Source: Lentilitoribacter sp. Alg239-R112
GTDB taxonomy: Bacteria > Pseudomonadota > Alphaproteobacteria > Rhizobiales > Rhizobiaceae
DNA: 64,000 bases
NCBI RefSeq assembly: GCF_900537175.1
Contig: NZ_LS999833.1
Location: 310,001 to 374,000, forward strand
Reading direction: 5' to 3'
Part shown: piece by piece, positions 24,964 to 33,522 of the stretch
How the letters are laid out: every line of letters begins with the position of its first letter
How positions within the stretch are numbered: the stretch's first letter is position 1
The notes under the pieces: generated by a model
What the model was told of the DNA's origin: nothing
The model's input: only the letters and a program-made list of their open reading frames with translations
Databases searched by the model: none
Program-made: the position numbers and the translations under genes

Positions 24964-27495
24964 ATGTCCTTAAATAAATTGCTTGCTCGTTTTTCGATTC
25001 AAACCAAAGTTATTATCTTTATCCTTCCTTTGATTGTGGCCATGATTGGTTTGGCTGCTGTCAACCTCTACACTGGTTCCATGCTCGGTGATCGATTAGT
25101 GGGCACCAATGCAAGCATTGAAACCTTGAGTGGCTTTAAAAAGACTTACGCAAAAATGACCGAGTTTCTGCAAGAACAGAATGAGGAAAAACGCGAAGCA
25201 GTGGTACAAAGCTTGAACGAGCAACTGTTGCGTTTGGACAAAATGCAGGCCTTGGCAGAAAACGAGCAGGAATTAAATGCTCTGTCCAAATCTCGCACTC
25301 TTGCCGAAGAATTGCATAATGACGTTGACAGTTTGTGGGCAGTACACGGTGAAGAATTAGAGGTTCGCACATCATTTCAAGAAGTCATTATTGAGATAGA
25401 AAACATTCGCAAACGACTTAATGTTGCGATTGATACCATCGCTAGTGAACTTGCTGCATCTGAAGAAGCTGCAAAAGACCTACTGGTCTCGGCAGATGTT
25501 CTTGCTGTTAGCGCAAAATCAATTGGTAAAATAACGAACGCTATTTCCGGCAACGGTACTCCTGAAGACGTATTTGCAATAGCCAATGGACTTAAAGACT
25601 CTATTGGTGCTCTGAAAACCGATCTATCCAACGCAATTCCCAAGAATAAACCGGCACTCAAAAACGATATTACTTACAACATTGACGGCATTTTAAAAAC
25701 TCTCGATAAAGGCGTCATCGGGAAAGCGACTAAGATCAAATTACAAAAATATGCAAAAGCGTTACGCTCAGCACGAATCAAGCTGAATGGACTGGCATCC
25801 CAAGTTTCACGACAAGCGACGACTAATTTTCTGGAGCTCGAAGAGCCAATTCTTGTGGGTAAACAGACCAACGTCGATGCTCGGAATTTTTTATCAGACA
25901 ATGCCGCATTGCAGCTATCGATTGTTGAGTTTCTTGGCCAGCCAGACCAAACAATGGGTGAGAGATTGGCTGGCAGTCTTAGCAGCGTCCAACAGAGTAT
26001 AGAACTCATAGAATTTTCTGATGGCAGTGAAATACTGATGCAAGCCATTGGCGATAAACTGATAGACCACCTCAGTTCTTTACCGGCATTAACGACCAAT
26101 TTAATAGCCAAGGAAGAAACGGCAAGTGAACTATTTGTCAACGCATCTAACCGCATCAATAATGCATGGTCCGGCATCATAAACTTTGCCAGCAGCCAAC
26201 AAGATAATACTGTCGTCGTCAAAGACCGCGCAAACGGGATTACCTTGTCGGCAGCGACCGTTGGTACAATCTTTGGTCTGCTTGCTGCATTTATGCTCAT
26301 ACATGCCCTCAAAGGTCCGATCCGCAGACTTGTGCGTGCCATGCGCGATGTTGCAAATGGTGACTTGGATGTAGATGTCACGGATAATACCCGCGCTGAT
26401 GAAATTGGCGAAATGGCTCGTGCACTTGACGTCTTTAAGGTGAACGCCGTCGATAAAATCAGAGTTGAGAACGAAAGTGAACATGCTCGTGGGTTGGCAA
26501 ATCAGGAGCGTGAGAAATCTGAGACGGAAAAGGCAGAAGCGGATTCGCAAGTGCGTTTTGCTGTGCAATCTCTAGGTCAGGCCTTGCGCAATCTATCGCA
26601 AGGCGACCTCGTTTCTACAATCAAGACGCCGTTCAACGGAGAACTGGATACTTTGCGTCTGGATTTCAATGAATCGGTGGCGAAAATGGGCGATGCACTT
26701 GGTCAGATCAGGAGCAATACTACCGCAATTCAGGAAAACGGTGACCAAATGAAATCATCTGCCGATGATTTGGCTCAACGTACTGAGCATCAAGCAGCTT
26801 CACTAGAGGAAACAGCAGCAGCTATTGATCAAGTATCGGCAGCCGTACGTGCATCGTCAGACCGCGCAGCAGAAGTTGAAAAGCTTACCAATGAAACGAC
26901 ACAGGCCGCTCGCGAATCCGGCGAAGTGGTTGGCCGAGCCGTTAATTCTATGAGCCGCATTGAGGAAGCATCAGGCAAAATCAACCAGATCATCAGTGTG
27001 ATTGATGAAATAGCATTCCAAACTAACCTTCTAGCGCTCAATGCCGGAGTGGAAGCAGCTCGCGCGGGCGAAGCTGGCCGTGGTTTTGCAGTGGTGGCAC
27101 AGGAAGTGCGTGAGCTTGCCGGACGCTCAGCCAATGCTGCCAAAGAAATCAAGGAATTGATTGATCATTCGGGCAAAGAGGTTCATCAGGGTGTTACCCA
27201 TGTCGGCGAAACCGGAGATGCAATCACTCGCATTATTTCGAACGTCGAGAAAATTTCAGAAAATATTAGCTCTATGGCACGAGCCAGCAACGAGCAAGCA
27301 ACTGGGCTCGGCGAAGTCAATTCGGCCATTAATCAAATGGACCAGGTAACCCAGAAAAATGCAGCCATGGTGGAGGAAACCAATTCATCCAGTCACACTC
27401 TGGCACAGGAAGCAGAGAGTCTCACCAAACTTGTTGCAGCCTTCCGTCTGGATGATGAACACGTACATTCGTCAAAACAGAACGCTGCAGCTTAA
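24964..27495 (+). CDS. Methyl-accepting chemotaxis protein with long periplasmic sensor
   Basis: 843 residues. Membrane helix 1 at about 15-38, a long, mainly helical periplasmic domain (about 40-420, larger than the usual 150-250 and compatible with a helical bimodular-type sensor), membrane helix 2 at about 425-447, HAMP, and a signalling hairpin whose tip reads 'IDEIAFQTNLLALNAG' then 'VEAARAGEAGRGFAVVAQEV'. It signals to CheW/CheA; no che genes are in the window. The chemoeffector cannot be read. Monocistronic. Confidence 0.93.
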   Translation: MSLNKLLARFSIQTKVIIFILPLIVAMIGLAAVNLYTGSMLGDRLVGTNASIETLSGFKKTYAKMTEFLQEQNEEKREAVVQSLNEQLLRLDKMQALAENEQELNALSKSRTLAEELHNDVDSLWAVHGEELEVRTSFQEVIIEIENIRKRLNVAIDTIASELAASEEAAKDLLVSADVLAVSAKSIGKITNAISGNGTPEDVFAIANGLKDSIGALKTDLSNAIPKNKPALKNDITYNIDGILKTLDKGVIGKATKIKLQKYAKALRSARIKLNGLASQVSRQATTNFLELEEPILVGKQTNVDARNFLSDNAALQLSIVEFLGQPDQTMGERLAGSLSSVQQSIELIEFSDGSEILMQAIGDKLIDHLSSLPALTTNLIAKEETASELFVNASNRINNAWSGIINFASSQQDNTVVVKDRANGITLSAATVGTIFGLLAAFMLIHALKGPIRRLVRAMRDVANGDLDVDVTDNTRADEIGEMARALDVFKVNAVDKIRVENESEHARGLANQEREKSETEKAEADSQVRFAVQSLGQALRNLSQGDLVSTIKTPFNGELDTLRLDFNESVAKMGDALGQIRSNTTAIQENGDQMKSSADDLAQRTEHQAASLEETAAAIDQVSAAVRASSDRAAEVEKLTNETTQAARESGEVVGRAVNSMSRIEEASGKINQIISVIDEIAFQTNLLALNAGVEAARAGEAGRGFAVVAQEVRELAGRSANAAKEIKELIDHSGKEVHQGVTHVGETGDAITRIISNVEKISENISSMARASNEQATGLGEVNSAINQMDQVTQKNAAMVEETNSSSHTLAQEAESLTKLVAAFRLDDEHVHSSKQNAAA

Positions 27496-27513
27496 GGTAT
27501 TCCGATTATAAAC

Positions 27514-27539
27514 AGGATCCCCGAATAACTCGGGGTCCT
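27514..27539. terminator. Hairpin after chemoreceptor gene
   Basis: AGGATCCCCGA (27514-27524) pairs with TCGGGGTCCT (27530-27539) with one bulged T and a five-base loop. No clean T-tract follows; likely the chemoreceptor transcript end. Confidence 0.5.
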
Positions 27540-27649
27540 CGACCAAGTTGGGGTAGTTTACGGATTAGTGCGAAATGTCACCCTAAGGGCTGGTATGCGG
27601 ACAAAGTGACTCTCTGCACATTATCATTGTCATATAGCTATTTCATAAA

Positions 27650-28414
27650 TCAGCGCTGAATTTCGTCACGACGCAAAGTAAGAATTTCTGCACCACTTTT
27701 TGTGACTGCTATTGTATGCTCAAACTGTGCGGAGAGTCGTCCATCTTTAGTGGTAACCGTCCAACCATCAGCTTCAAGCAAAGTTCTGCGTGTTCCTTGA
27801 TTAATCATCGGCTCGATAGTGAAGACCATACCTTCATATAATTTTGCACCAGTTCCCCGCCGTCCAAAGTTTAACACTTGCGGGTCTTCGTGCATTTCAC
27901 GACCGATACCATGTCCGCAATACTCCCGCACCACCGAACACCCGTTCTTTTTGGCGTATCGTTCGATTGCAAACCCAATATCTCCTACATTTGCGTCAGG
28001 TCGCACTTGTTTTATTCCTTCCCACATTGCGCCTTGGGCAATCCGCACAATACGCCTTGCGGCGGGCGAAGCATTTCCGACGACATATGTCTTGCTGGAA
28101 TCAGTTATGAATCCATTCTTTTCAAGAGTGATATCGAGGTTAATTATATCACCGTCTTGAACTATATCCTGTGCACTCGGCACACCGTGACAGATGACGT
28201 GATTTATTGAGCTATTAAGAACGTATTCAAAATCATACTGACCTTTGCTTGCAGGACGGGAAGCAAGGTCAACCGTGATGAAACGCTCAACAAGGTTGTT
28301 AATTTCTAACGTAGAAACGCCGATGAAGTCTTGTTCGTCCAGCATTTCAAAAACGGACGCAAGCAATTTTCCTGATACGCGCATGAGTTCTAATTCATCA
28401 GGCGTTTTCACCAC
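27650..28414 (-). CDS. map: Type I methionine aminopeptidase
   Basis: About 254 residues with the pita-bread fold. Metal ligands are all present: Asp in 'INLDITL', Asp in 'FITDSSKTY', His in 'CGHGIG', Glu in 'FTIEPMI' and Glu in 'FEHTI'. It removes initiator Met from nascent proteins using two divalent metals. It directly follows and abuts the ParD-like gene, suggesting coupling; this is probably an accessory copy rather than the one in a ribosomal operon. GTG at 28414 fits an AGGGG site; an upstream TTG at 28423 would overlap the ParD-like stop. Confidence 0.9.
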   Translation of the reverse strand: MVKTPDELELMRVSGKLLASVFEMLDEQDFIGVSTLEINNLVERFITVDLASRPASKGQYDFEYVLNSSINHVICHGVPSAQDIVQDGDIINLDITLEKNGFITDSSKTYVVGNASPAARRIVRIAQGAMWEGIKQVRPDANVGDIGFAIERYAKKNGCSVVREYCGHGIGREMHEDPQVLNFGRRGTGAKLYEGMVFTIEPMINQGTRRTLLEADGWTVTTKDGRLSAQFEHTIAVTKSGAEILTLRRDEIQR

Positions 28415-28415
28415 G

Positions 28416-28622
28416 CTAGGCAACCCCTGTCACATCAAGATGCACGTTCGCAGTTTCCATTTGCATTCTTACAATATCATTAAATGATGCCGTCGGATTG
28501 GCTTCTGCAATCATGCCACATTTCATCCAAAACTCTGCTTGTGCATTGATAGAACGGCACATGACCGTGCTCACTCGGCGGATTTCCTCGTGTAATTCGT
28601 CGCTTATTTTGACAATACCCAT
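28416..28622 (-). CDS. ParD-like family protein
   Basis: 68 residues. 'MGIVKISDELHEEIRRVSTV' then 'RSINAQAEFWMKCGMIAEAN' is the ParD-like (DUF3423) signature, a ribbon-helix-helix DNA-binding antitoxin relative. GAGG precedes the ATG. No ParE-type toxin is adjacent; instead the next gene, immediately downstream, encodes methionine aminopeptidase. This ParD-like/map pairing may be an autoregulated unit (inference). Confidence 0.85.
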   Translation of the reverse strand: MGIVKISDELHEEIRRVSTVMCRSINAQAEFWMKCGMIAEANPTASFNDIVRMQMETANVHLDVTGVA

Positions 28623-28782
28623 AGTGTTTCCTCAAAATTGATTGGTATACGAAACATATACGATTCGTATCGTAAATACAATTTGACAGAAAGGGGCTTT
28701 GTGCCGTCGAAAGCGTACTTTCCCATCTGCAAGAATGATTACATTTGGACAGATGCAGTCAACATCACTCCTTATTAACTTA

Positions 28783-28815
28783 AACCCCACGAGATTGCTC
28801 CCGTGGGGTTCTTTT
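28783..28815. terminator. Terminator downstream of isocitrate lyase
   Basis: AACCCCACG (28783-28791) pairs with CGTGGGGTT (28802-28810); T-rich flanks on both sides. It lies 44 bases past the isocitrate lyase stop. It shares most of its sequence with the hairpin at 24629. Confidence 0.65.
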
Positions 28816-28858
28816 ATACCCTTACCTTCCAGAATAAGGACATATATGCTTTCAGCGA

Positions 28859-30466
28859 CTACTCAGCAGCGTCTACGAACTGGTTCATAGTGTTGTCTTT
28901 GCCAGAAGCCTTCAGCGCAGCTTCGCCAGCAAAATATTCCTTGTGATCATCACCAAGGTCTGAACCAGCCATATTTTGGTGCTTAACACAAGCAATACCT
29001 TGGCGGATTTCCTTGCGTTGAACACCCGCAACATAACCAAGCATTCCCTGATCGCCGAAGTATTCTTTTGCCAGGTTATCAGTAGATAATGCAGCTGTGT
29101 GATATGTCGGCAATGTGATGAGGTGGTGGAAAATGCCTGCTTCACGAGACGAATCTTCCTGGAATGTGCGGATACGATTATCAGCTTCAATACCAAGTTC
29201 AGTTTCATCATACTGTGCGCTCATGAGTTTTGCGCGGTCATATAATGTTACATCTTTACCCTCATCCAACCATGCATCAAATACCTGCTGACGGAAGTTC
29301 AGCGTCCAATTGAATGATGGTGAATTGTTGTAAACCAATTTCGCATTTGGAATTGTTTTACGGATTTCAGACACCATACCACCAATTTGCGCAATATGTG
29401 GTTTTTCAGTTTCGATCCAAAGTAGATCAGCACCGTTCTGCAAGGACGTGATTGAGTCAAGAACACAACGATCTTCACCAGTGCCAGATTTAAACTGGAA
29501 CAAGTTTGACGGCAGACGCTTGGGACGCATCATTTTGCCATCGCGGTTCAGGATAACATCGCCGTTTTGCATATTCTCTGGTGTGATCTCTTCGCAATCA
29601 AGGAATGAGTTATACTGATCACCCAAATCACCCGGCTCTTTAGAAACCGCGATTTGTTTTGTCAGACCAGCACCCAAGCTGTCCGTACGGGTTACGATAA
29701 TACCATTATCGATACCCATTTCTAAGAATGCATAACGACAAGCGCGAACCTTTGCGAGGAAATCTTCGTGTGGAACCGTAACTTTACCATCCTGGTGGCC
29801 ACACTGTTTTTCGTCAGACACCTGGTTTTCGATCTGCAATGCACATGCACCAGCTTCGATCATTTTCTTTGCAAGCAGATATGTTGCTTCTGCATTACCA
29901 AAGCCTGCATCTATATCTGCAATAACCGGAACAACGTGTGTTTCGTGATTATCGATTGCCTTCAGCGCTTCCTGTTCTTTGCCAGCATCACCAGCTTCGC
30001 GAGCAGCATCGAGATCACGAAACAAGCCGCCAAGCTCACGCGCATCTGCCTGACGCAAGAATGTGTAAAGCTCTTCGATCAATGCAGGAACGGAGGTTTT
30101 TTCATGCATTGATTGATCCGGCAGGGGACCGAATTCTGAACGAAGTGCTGCAACCATCCAGCCGGAAAGATATAAGTAACGACCTTTCGTTGTTTCAAAA
30201 TGCTTCTTGATAGAAATCATCTTCTGCTGACCGATAAAGCCGTGCCAGCAACCAAGGCTTTGTGTGTAGTTTGCAGGGTCGGCATCATAGGCATCCATAT
30301 CGCGGCGCATGATATCTGCAGTGTACTGAGCGATGTCCAAACCGGTTTTGAAACGGTTTTGCAAACGCATGCGAGCCACTGATTCCGCCTCAATTGCTGC
30401 CCAAGGGTTGCCATTTTCGCCAATCAAGGATTTAGCCGCTGAGATCTGTTGTGAATAGTTTGTCAT
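28859..30466 (-). CDS. aceA: Isocitrate lyase (long form)
   Basis: 535 residues, the long isocitrate lyase type rather than the 430-residue E. coli type. The catalytic segment is 'KQCGHQDGKVTVPHEDFLAK' with active-site Cys, and 'IDADIDAGFGN'-like metal strand reads 'VIADIDAGFGNAEATY'. It splits isocitrate into glyoxylate and succinate in the glyoxylate bypass for growth on acetate or fatty acids, consistent with the aldehyde dehydrogenase and enoyl-CoA hydratase in the window. ATG at 30466 has GGAG eight bases upstream; the ATG two codons earlier is too close. Malate synthase is not adjacent. Confidence 0.95.
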   Translation of the reverse strand: MTNYSQQISAAKSLIGENGNPWAAIEAESVARMRLQNRFKTGLDIAQYTADIMRRDMDAYDADPANYTQSLGCWHGFIGQQKMISIKKHFETTKGRYLYLSGWMVAALRSEFGPLPDQSMHEKTSVPALIEELYTFLRQADARELGGLFRDLDAAREAGDAGKEQEALKAIDNHETHVVPVIADIDAGFGNAEATYLLAKKMIEAGACALQIENQVSDEKQCGHQDGKVTVPHEDFLAKVRACRYAFLEMGIDNGIIVTRTDSLGAGLTKQIAVSKEPGDLGDQYNSFLDCEEITPENMQNGDVILNRDGKMMRPKRLPSNLFQFKSGTGEDRCVLDSITSLQNGADLLWIETEKPHIAQIGGMVSEIRKTIPNAKLVYNNSPSFNWTLNFRQQVFDAWLDEGKDVTLYDRAKLMSAQYDETELGIEADNRIRTFQEDSSREAGIFHHLITLPTYHTAALSTDNLAKEYFGDQGMLGYVAGVQRKEIRQGIACVKHQNMAGSDLGDDHKEYFAGEAALKASGKDNTMNQFVDAAE

Positions 30467-30863
30467 AATCATGACTCCATCATAGTTTTACAATTTTTAC
30501 TACTTGCTCTATTATTCGGTTCGCCTGAGATATTTCTGCGAAAACCGAAGAATTAATCAAGTTCGTAACCCTTAATGCCGTGCTGCAGTGCAAAATGCAT
30601 CACAAATTTGAATATTGACGCGTAAATTCGAGTCAATTTGTGAGATTTGTAAAAGGCGACATGTAAAACTGTAAATTTTGTAAATTTAGGTTTCAAAGTA
30701 GATGTAATATTGCGCCACTTTAACCTCCACCCATTGCGGCAATAAAAAATTAATAAAAGATATCTTAGGGTGATATCCAAATGTATGTTCAAAAAGCGGG
30801 GCAAAATAATCAATTCAGCCATAGATAAGTTTTGTTGTCATTCATTCAGGAAAAGAGAAGATA
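30467..30863. other. Regulatory region between isocitrate lyase and PDC-domain gene
   Basis: 397 bases without a credible gene. It contains tandem 9-mers TGTAAATTT at 30670-30678 and 30679-30687, preceded by related TGTAAAACT (30662-30670) and TTTGTAAAA (30646-30654). It also has an inverted repeat CACAAATTtGA (30601-30611) / TCAATTTGTG (30633-30642). These are candidate operators for control of isocitrate lyase; the regulator is not encoded nearby. Confidence 0.45.
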
Positions 30864-31463
30864 ATGAAGTATCGCATTTTCTTAACCGCTGCTTTACTAG
30901 CGGGACTAACAAGTTTTTCATCAATGTTTGCTCATGCCCAGAACCCTATAGATGAAGAATATGCAACGCCCATACGCACCTACATCACAAACAATGTAAA
31001 ACCGTGGCTTTCAGACCCCATCATTATCAATTCAATTAATAGACAAAACAGGCAAACTTCCCAGTTAAGCGAAGCAGAGATTATTGCTCAGGATGAAAAA
31101 TGGCACGCAGAAGTCCGAAGCGAAAACCGCCCGTTTATCGATAAAATTTTGAACAACGATCTCTCAAAATTCTTAACTCAAAAGCAAAATGAATCCGATG
31201 AATTCCTACTAGAAATTTTCGTCATGGACGCCAAAGGTCTCAATGTAGGGCAAAGCGCGGTTACGAGCGATTATTGGCAAGGCGATGAAGCTAAATGGTT
31301 AAATACATTTCCGAAAGGCCCAAATACGATATTTATCGAAGATATCAAAATTGATGAATCAACACTTACTTTTCAATCGCAAGCGAGCCTGTCAATTGCA
31401 GACCCAAAAACAGGCAAAACCATCGGTGCAATTACGCTGGGAATTAACTTCGAGAAGCTTTGA
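30864..31463 (+). CDS. Secreted PDC-sensor-like domain protein
   Basis: 199 residues: signal peptide (about 1-26, ending 'SSMFAHA'), then a single domain with strands 'EIFVMDAKGLNVGQSAVTSDYWQGDEAKW', 'FIEDIKIDESTLTFQSQASL' in pieces and a terminal 'IGAITLGINFEKL'. This resembles the periplasmic PDC/Cache sensor domain of chemoreceptors and kinases, but as a free secreted protein. It could be a soluble ligand binder. It is divergent from isocitrate lyase; ribosome site GAGAAGATA. Confidence 0.7.
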   Translation: MKYRIFLTAALLAGLTSFSSMFAHAQNPIDEEYATPIRTYITNNVKPWLSDPIIINSINRQNRQTSQLSEAEIIAQDEKWHAEVRSENRPFIDKILNNDLSKFLTQKQNESDEFLLEIFVMDAKGLNVGQSAVTSDYWQGDEAKWLNTFPKGPNTIFIEDIKIDESTLTFQSQASLSIADPKTGKTIGAITLGINFEKL

Positions 31464-31487
31464 ATAGTTGCGCGCGATTGCTTGTGA

Positions 31488-32081
31488 TCAATACCCTGCC
31501 AATCCCCATAGAATGTGGAAGCCGATACCGCTCACGGCAGCCCCAGTATAGCGAAGTGTAGCAATACCGTCGGCAATTCTATTTGCGAAGTAACCTATTA
31601 GAACACCAAGAATATGTAAGCCAGCTGTGCCAAGCATAAAGCCAGCGATATATTGCCATGATGAGGCAAGCTCAGGAATTTCATGGCCGTGTGCATAACC
31701 GTGGAATATTGCAAACAGGGATACGAAAGCATAGATGATCCATTCGTTGATTTTTGCACCACCTGCAATAGCTAACCCAAGAATGATAACAGACAGCGCT
31801 ATCCCAATTTCAACCGCTATAATGCCGAAATTTGCCATGCCCATCAGCCCGCCAATAGCCATGACAATCACAAATAATGTTGGCACGGTCCATATGGCTT
31901 TCTTATTGCCCAGATCAGCCATTTGTGATGATATCACACCGACAGAGACCATGGCCAGTAAATGATCCAGTCCGAGAACCGGGTGCGATATTCCCGCACT
32001 AAAACCACCTTGTGCACCACCATCGGCAAAAGCAGGAACGCACATCGATAAAAATGCTAAAACTGACCAATACAATCTCAT
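31488..32081 (-). CDS. HupE/UreJ family metal transporter
   Basis: 197 residues, signal-like N-terminus and six predicted helices. The family motif 'HPVLGLDHLLAMVSVG' near residue 33 and 'HGYAHGHE' near 115 are intact; these histidines bind nickel in HupE/UreJ proteins, which import Ni (or Co). No urease or hydrogenase genes are nearby, so it is a stand-alone transporter. ATG at 32081 preceded by GGAG; an upstream start at 32099 lacks one. Confidence 0.9.
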   Translation of the reverse strand: MRLYWSVLAFLSMCVPAFADGGAQGGFSAGISHPVLGLDHLLAMVSVGVISSQMADLGNKKAIWTVPTLFVIVMAIGGLMGMANFGIIAVEIGIALSVIILGLAIAGGAKINEWIIYAFVSLFAIFHGYAHGHEIPELASSWQYIAGFMLGTAGLHILGVLIGYFANRIADGIATLRYTGAAVSGIGFHILWGLAGY

Positions 32082-32217
32082 GACGGACTCCATATTCAAA
32101 TGTTACATACCCATTTATCATTTCATTTATGAAGGCAATATGGAAACAATATGAATTTCAGTGTTAACCCCATTTATTTTTGTTGGCAAAATATACAGAA
32201 CTGATATTGATATCTTC

Positions 32218-32859
32218 ATGGATACATTTGCACCCTTTATTGCCTACACATTGGCACTCGGCATTGCCGCGATTATCCCCGGCCCCGGCATCGCGGCTCT
32301 CATTGGGCATTCGCTTGGCGGAAGGCTTAAATCATCTGCCTTTTTTCTCACTGGCATTGCCCTTGGAGATGTAACATATCTGACAATCGCTGTCGTTGGC
32401 CTTGCAGCATTGGCACAAAGTTTTGCAGGAGCGTTAATTATCCTGAAGATATTAGGTGGTTGTTATCTGCTTTATCTCGCCTACACATTCTGGACCAGTG
32501 ATGTAGAAGTAAGCAAGCTTGAAAGACGGCATAGCCAATCATGGTATTCAGCACTATTGACAGGTTATGCAGTTACAATCAGCAATCCAAAGGCGATCAT
32601 ATTTTATATGGCACTTTTGCCCACTGTTCTTGATCTTGGCGCAGTGACATTTTCCAATTGGGCATTGCTGACGTTTCTTACCATTTTCGTGATATTTGCA
32701 GCACTGTCACCATACGCTATTTTGGCAGCTAAAGCCCGCGCTGCGCTCTCGCAACCAAAATCACTCAGGCGTCTTAACCGCTTTGCAGCAACATTTATAG
32801 GCGGTGCTGGCACCTTTATTCTGGGTGAAGCGCTCACCGCAATGCTGCGCAGAACCTAG
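32218..32859 (+). CDS. LysE family amino-acid exporter
   Basis: 213 residues, about six membrane helices. The N-terminal signature 'IIPGPGIAALIGHSLGGR' and 'LTGYAVTISNPKAIIFYMALLP' define the LysE/RhtB exporters of amino acids or homoserine lactones. The reading frame extends upstream, but ATG at 32218 matches the family N-terminus. It converges with the MarR gene, with 2 bases between stops. Confidence 0.88.
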   Translation: MDTFAPFIAYTLALGIAAIIPGPGIAALIGHSLGGRLKSSAFFLTGIALGDVTYLTIAVVGLAALAQSFAGALIILKILGGCYLLYLAYTFWTSDVEVSKLERRHSQSWYSALLTGYAVTISNPKAIIFYMALLPTVLDLGAVTFSNWALLTFLTIFVIFAALSPYAILAAKARAALSQPKSLRRLNRFAATFIGGAGTFILGEALTAMLRRT

Positions 32860-32861
32860 TT

Positions 32862-33425
32862 TCAGCTCAACTCATGCTCAACGCAAATTTCCTCACTGTC
32901 GATTGCCGATAATGAAACATCAAGCAAGCCGCATTGATGAGGAGAAACGTTTGTCGAGTTGTAATTTTTCCTGAAATATTTGCACGTATTGCATTGACCA
33001 AACATGCGCCCACCATTTTCAGAAATTAAATGATACAACATGCTTTCCAGCTCTGCAGTTAATTGCTCATTGGATTTATCACCCGCGTTTAGTTTTCGCT
33101 CTAATGTCAACAATGGATCGGTTTCTAAAACCTTCTCCCCTGTTTCGGTCAGCTCGATATTTGTTGACCGCGCATCTGTGGAACTTTCAGTTTTCTTCAA
33201 CAGCCCCTTCTTTTCGAGCGCAATAATTGTCTGTGACACCGTTCCTTTGGTCGAGCCCATATATTGGGTCAACGCTTTTGGAGATCGCGAAAACTGATTA
33301 GCCTGACCCAAATATCTCAGCACAGCCCACTGAGCCGGGTGCAGGTCGGTTGCTTGTTCAAGGCCGCGACCCAAGCGACTGATACGCTCTATAAGCGTTG
33401 ATAGTCTTGCCTCATTCTTATTCAT
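32862..33425 (-). CDS. MarR family regulator with C-terminal cysteine cluster
   Basis: 187 residues: MarR winged HTH (about 15-130; 'ALTQYMGSTKGTVSQTIIAL') plus an extra C-terminal segment (about 140-187) with four cysteines in the order 'GQCNTCKYF', 'HQCGLL', 'EICVEHE'. A CxxC plus two later Cys is a plausible Fe-S, zinc or thiol switch, unusual for MarR proteins. Divergent from a secreted protein; two identical palindromes in between are the likely operators. AAAGG precedes ATG. Confidence 0.87.
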   Translation of the reverse strand: MNKNEARLSTLIERISRLGRGLEQATDLHPAQWAVLRYLGQANQFSRSPKALTQYMGSTKGTVSQTIIALEKKGLLKKTESSTDARSTNIELTETGEKVLETDPLLTLERKLNAGDKSNEQLTAELESMLYHLISENGGRMFGQCNTCKYFRKNYNSTNVSPHQCGLLDVSLSAIDSEEICVEHELS

Positions 33426-33437
33426 TTTGTGCCTTTC

Positions 33438-33452
33438 GTATCGACTCGATAC
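33438..33452. promoter_or_regulatory. MarR operator 1
   Basis: GTATCGA-C-TCGATAC, a perfect 15-base palindrome just upstream of the MarR start; matches operator 2 at 33491 except the central base, which reads as its complement. Confidence 0.8.
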
Positions 33453-33459
33453 ATTAATA

Positions 33460-33488
33460 TTGACAAAGAATCAAGATGAGTCTAATTA
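33460..33488 (+). promoter_or_regulatory. Promoter of the secreted-protein gene
   Basis: TTGACA (33460-33465), exactly 17 bases, TAATTA (33483-33488). Operator 2 begins three bases downstream, covering the transcription start. Confidence 0.65.
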
Positions 33489-33490
33489 TT

Positions 33491-33505
33491 GTATCGAGTC
33501 GATAC
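33491..33505. promoter_or_regulatory. MarR operator 2
   Basis: GTATCGA-G-TCGATAC, perfect 15-base palindrome over the predicted transcription start of the secreted-protein gene; centre-to-centre distance to operator 1 is 53 bases (about five helical turns). Confidence 0.8.
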
Positions 33506-33522
33506 CAATGAAGGAGTTTATA

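Noticed and set aside
28416..28622. Complete ParDE toxin-antitoxin system
   Set aside because: No ParE-like toxin frame is present on either side; the downstream gene is clearly methionine aminopeptidase.
28699..28890. 63-codon plus-strand frame
   Set aside because: Spans the isocitrate lyase terminator and the end of that gene on the other strand.
30553..30822. 89-codon minus-strand frame upstream of isocitrate lyase
   Set aside because: Composition dictated by AT-rich regulatory DNA with repeats; no ribosome site and no recognisable motif.
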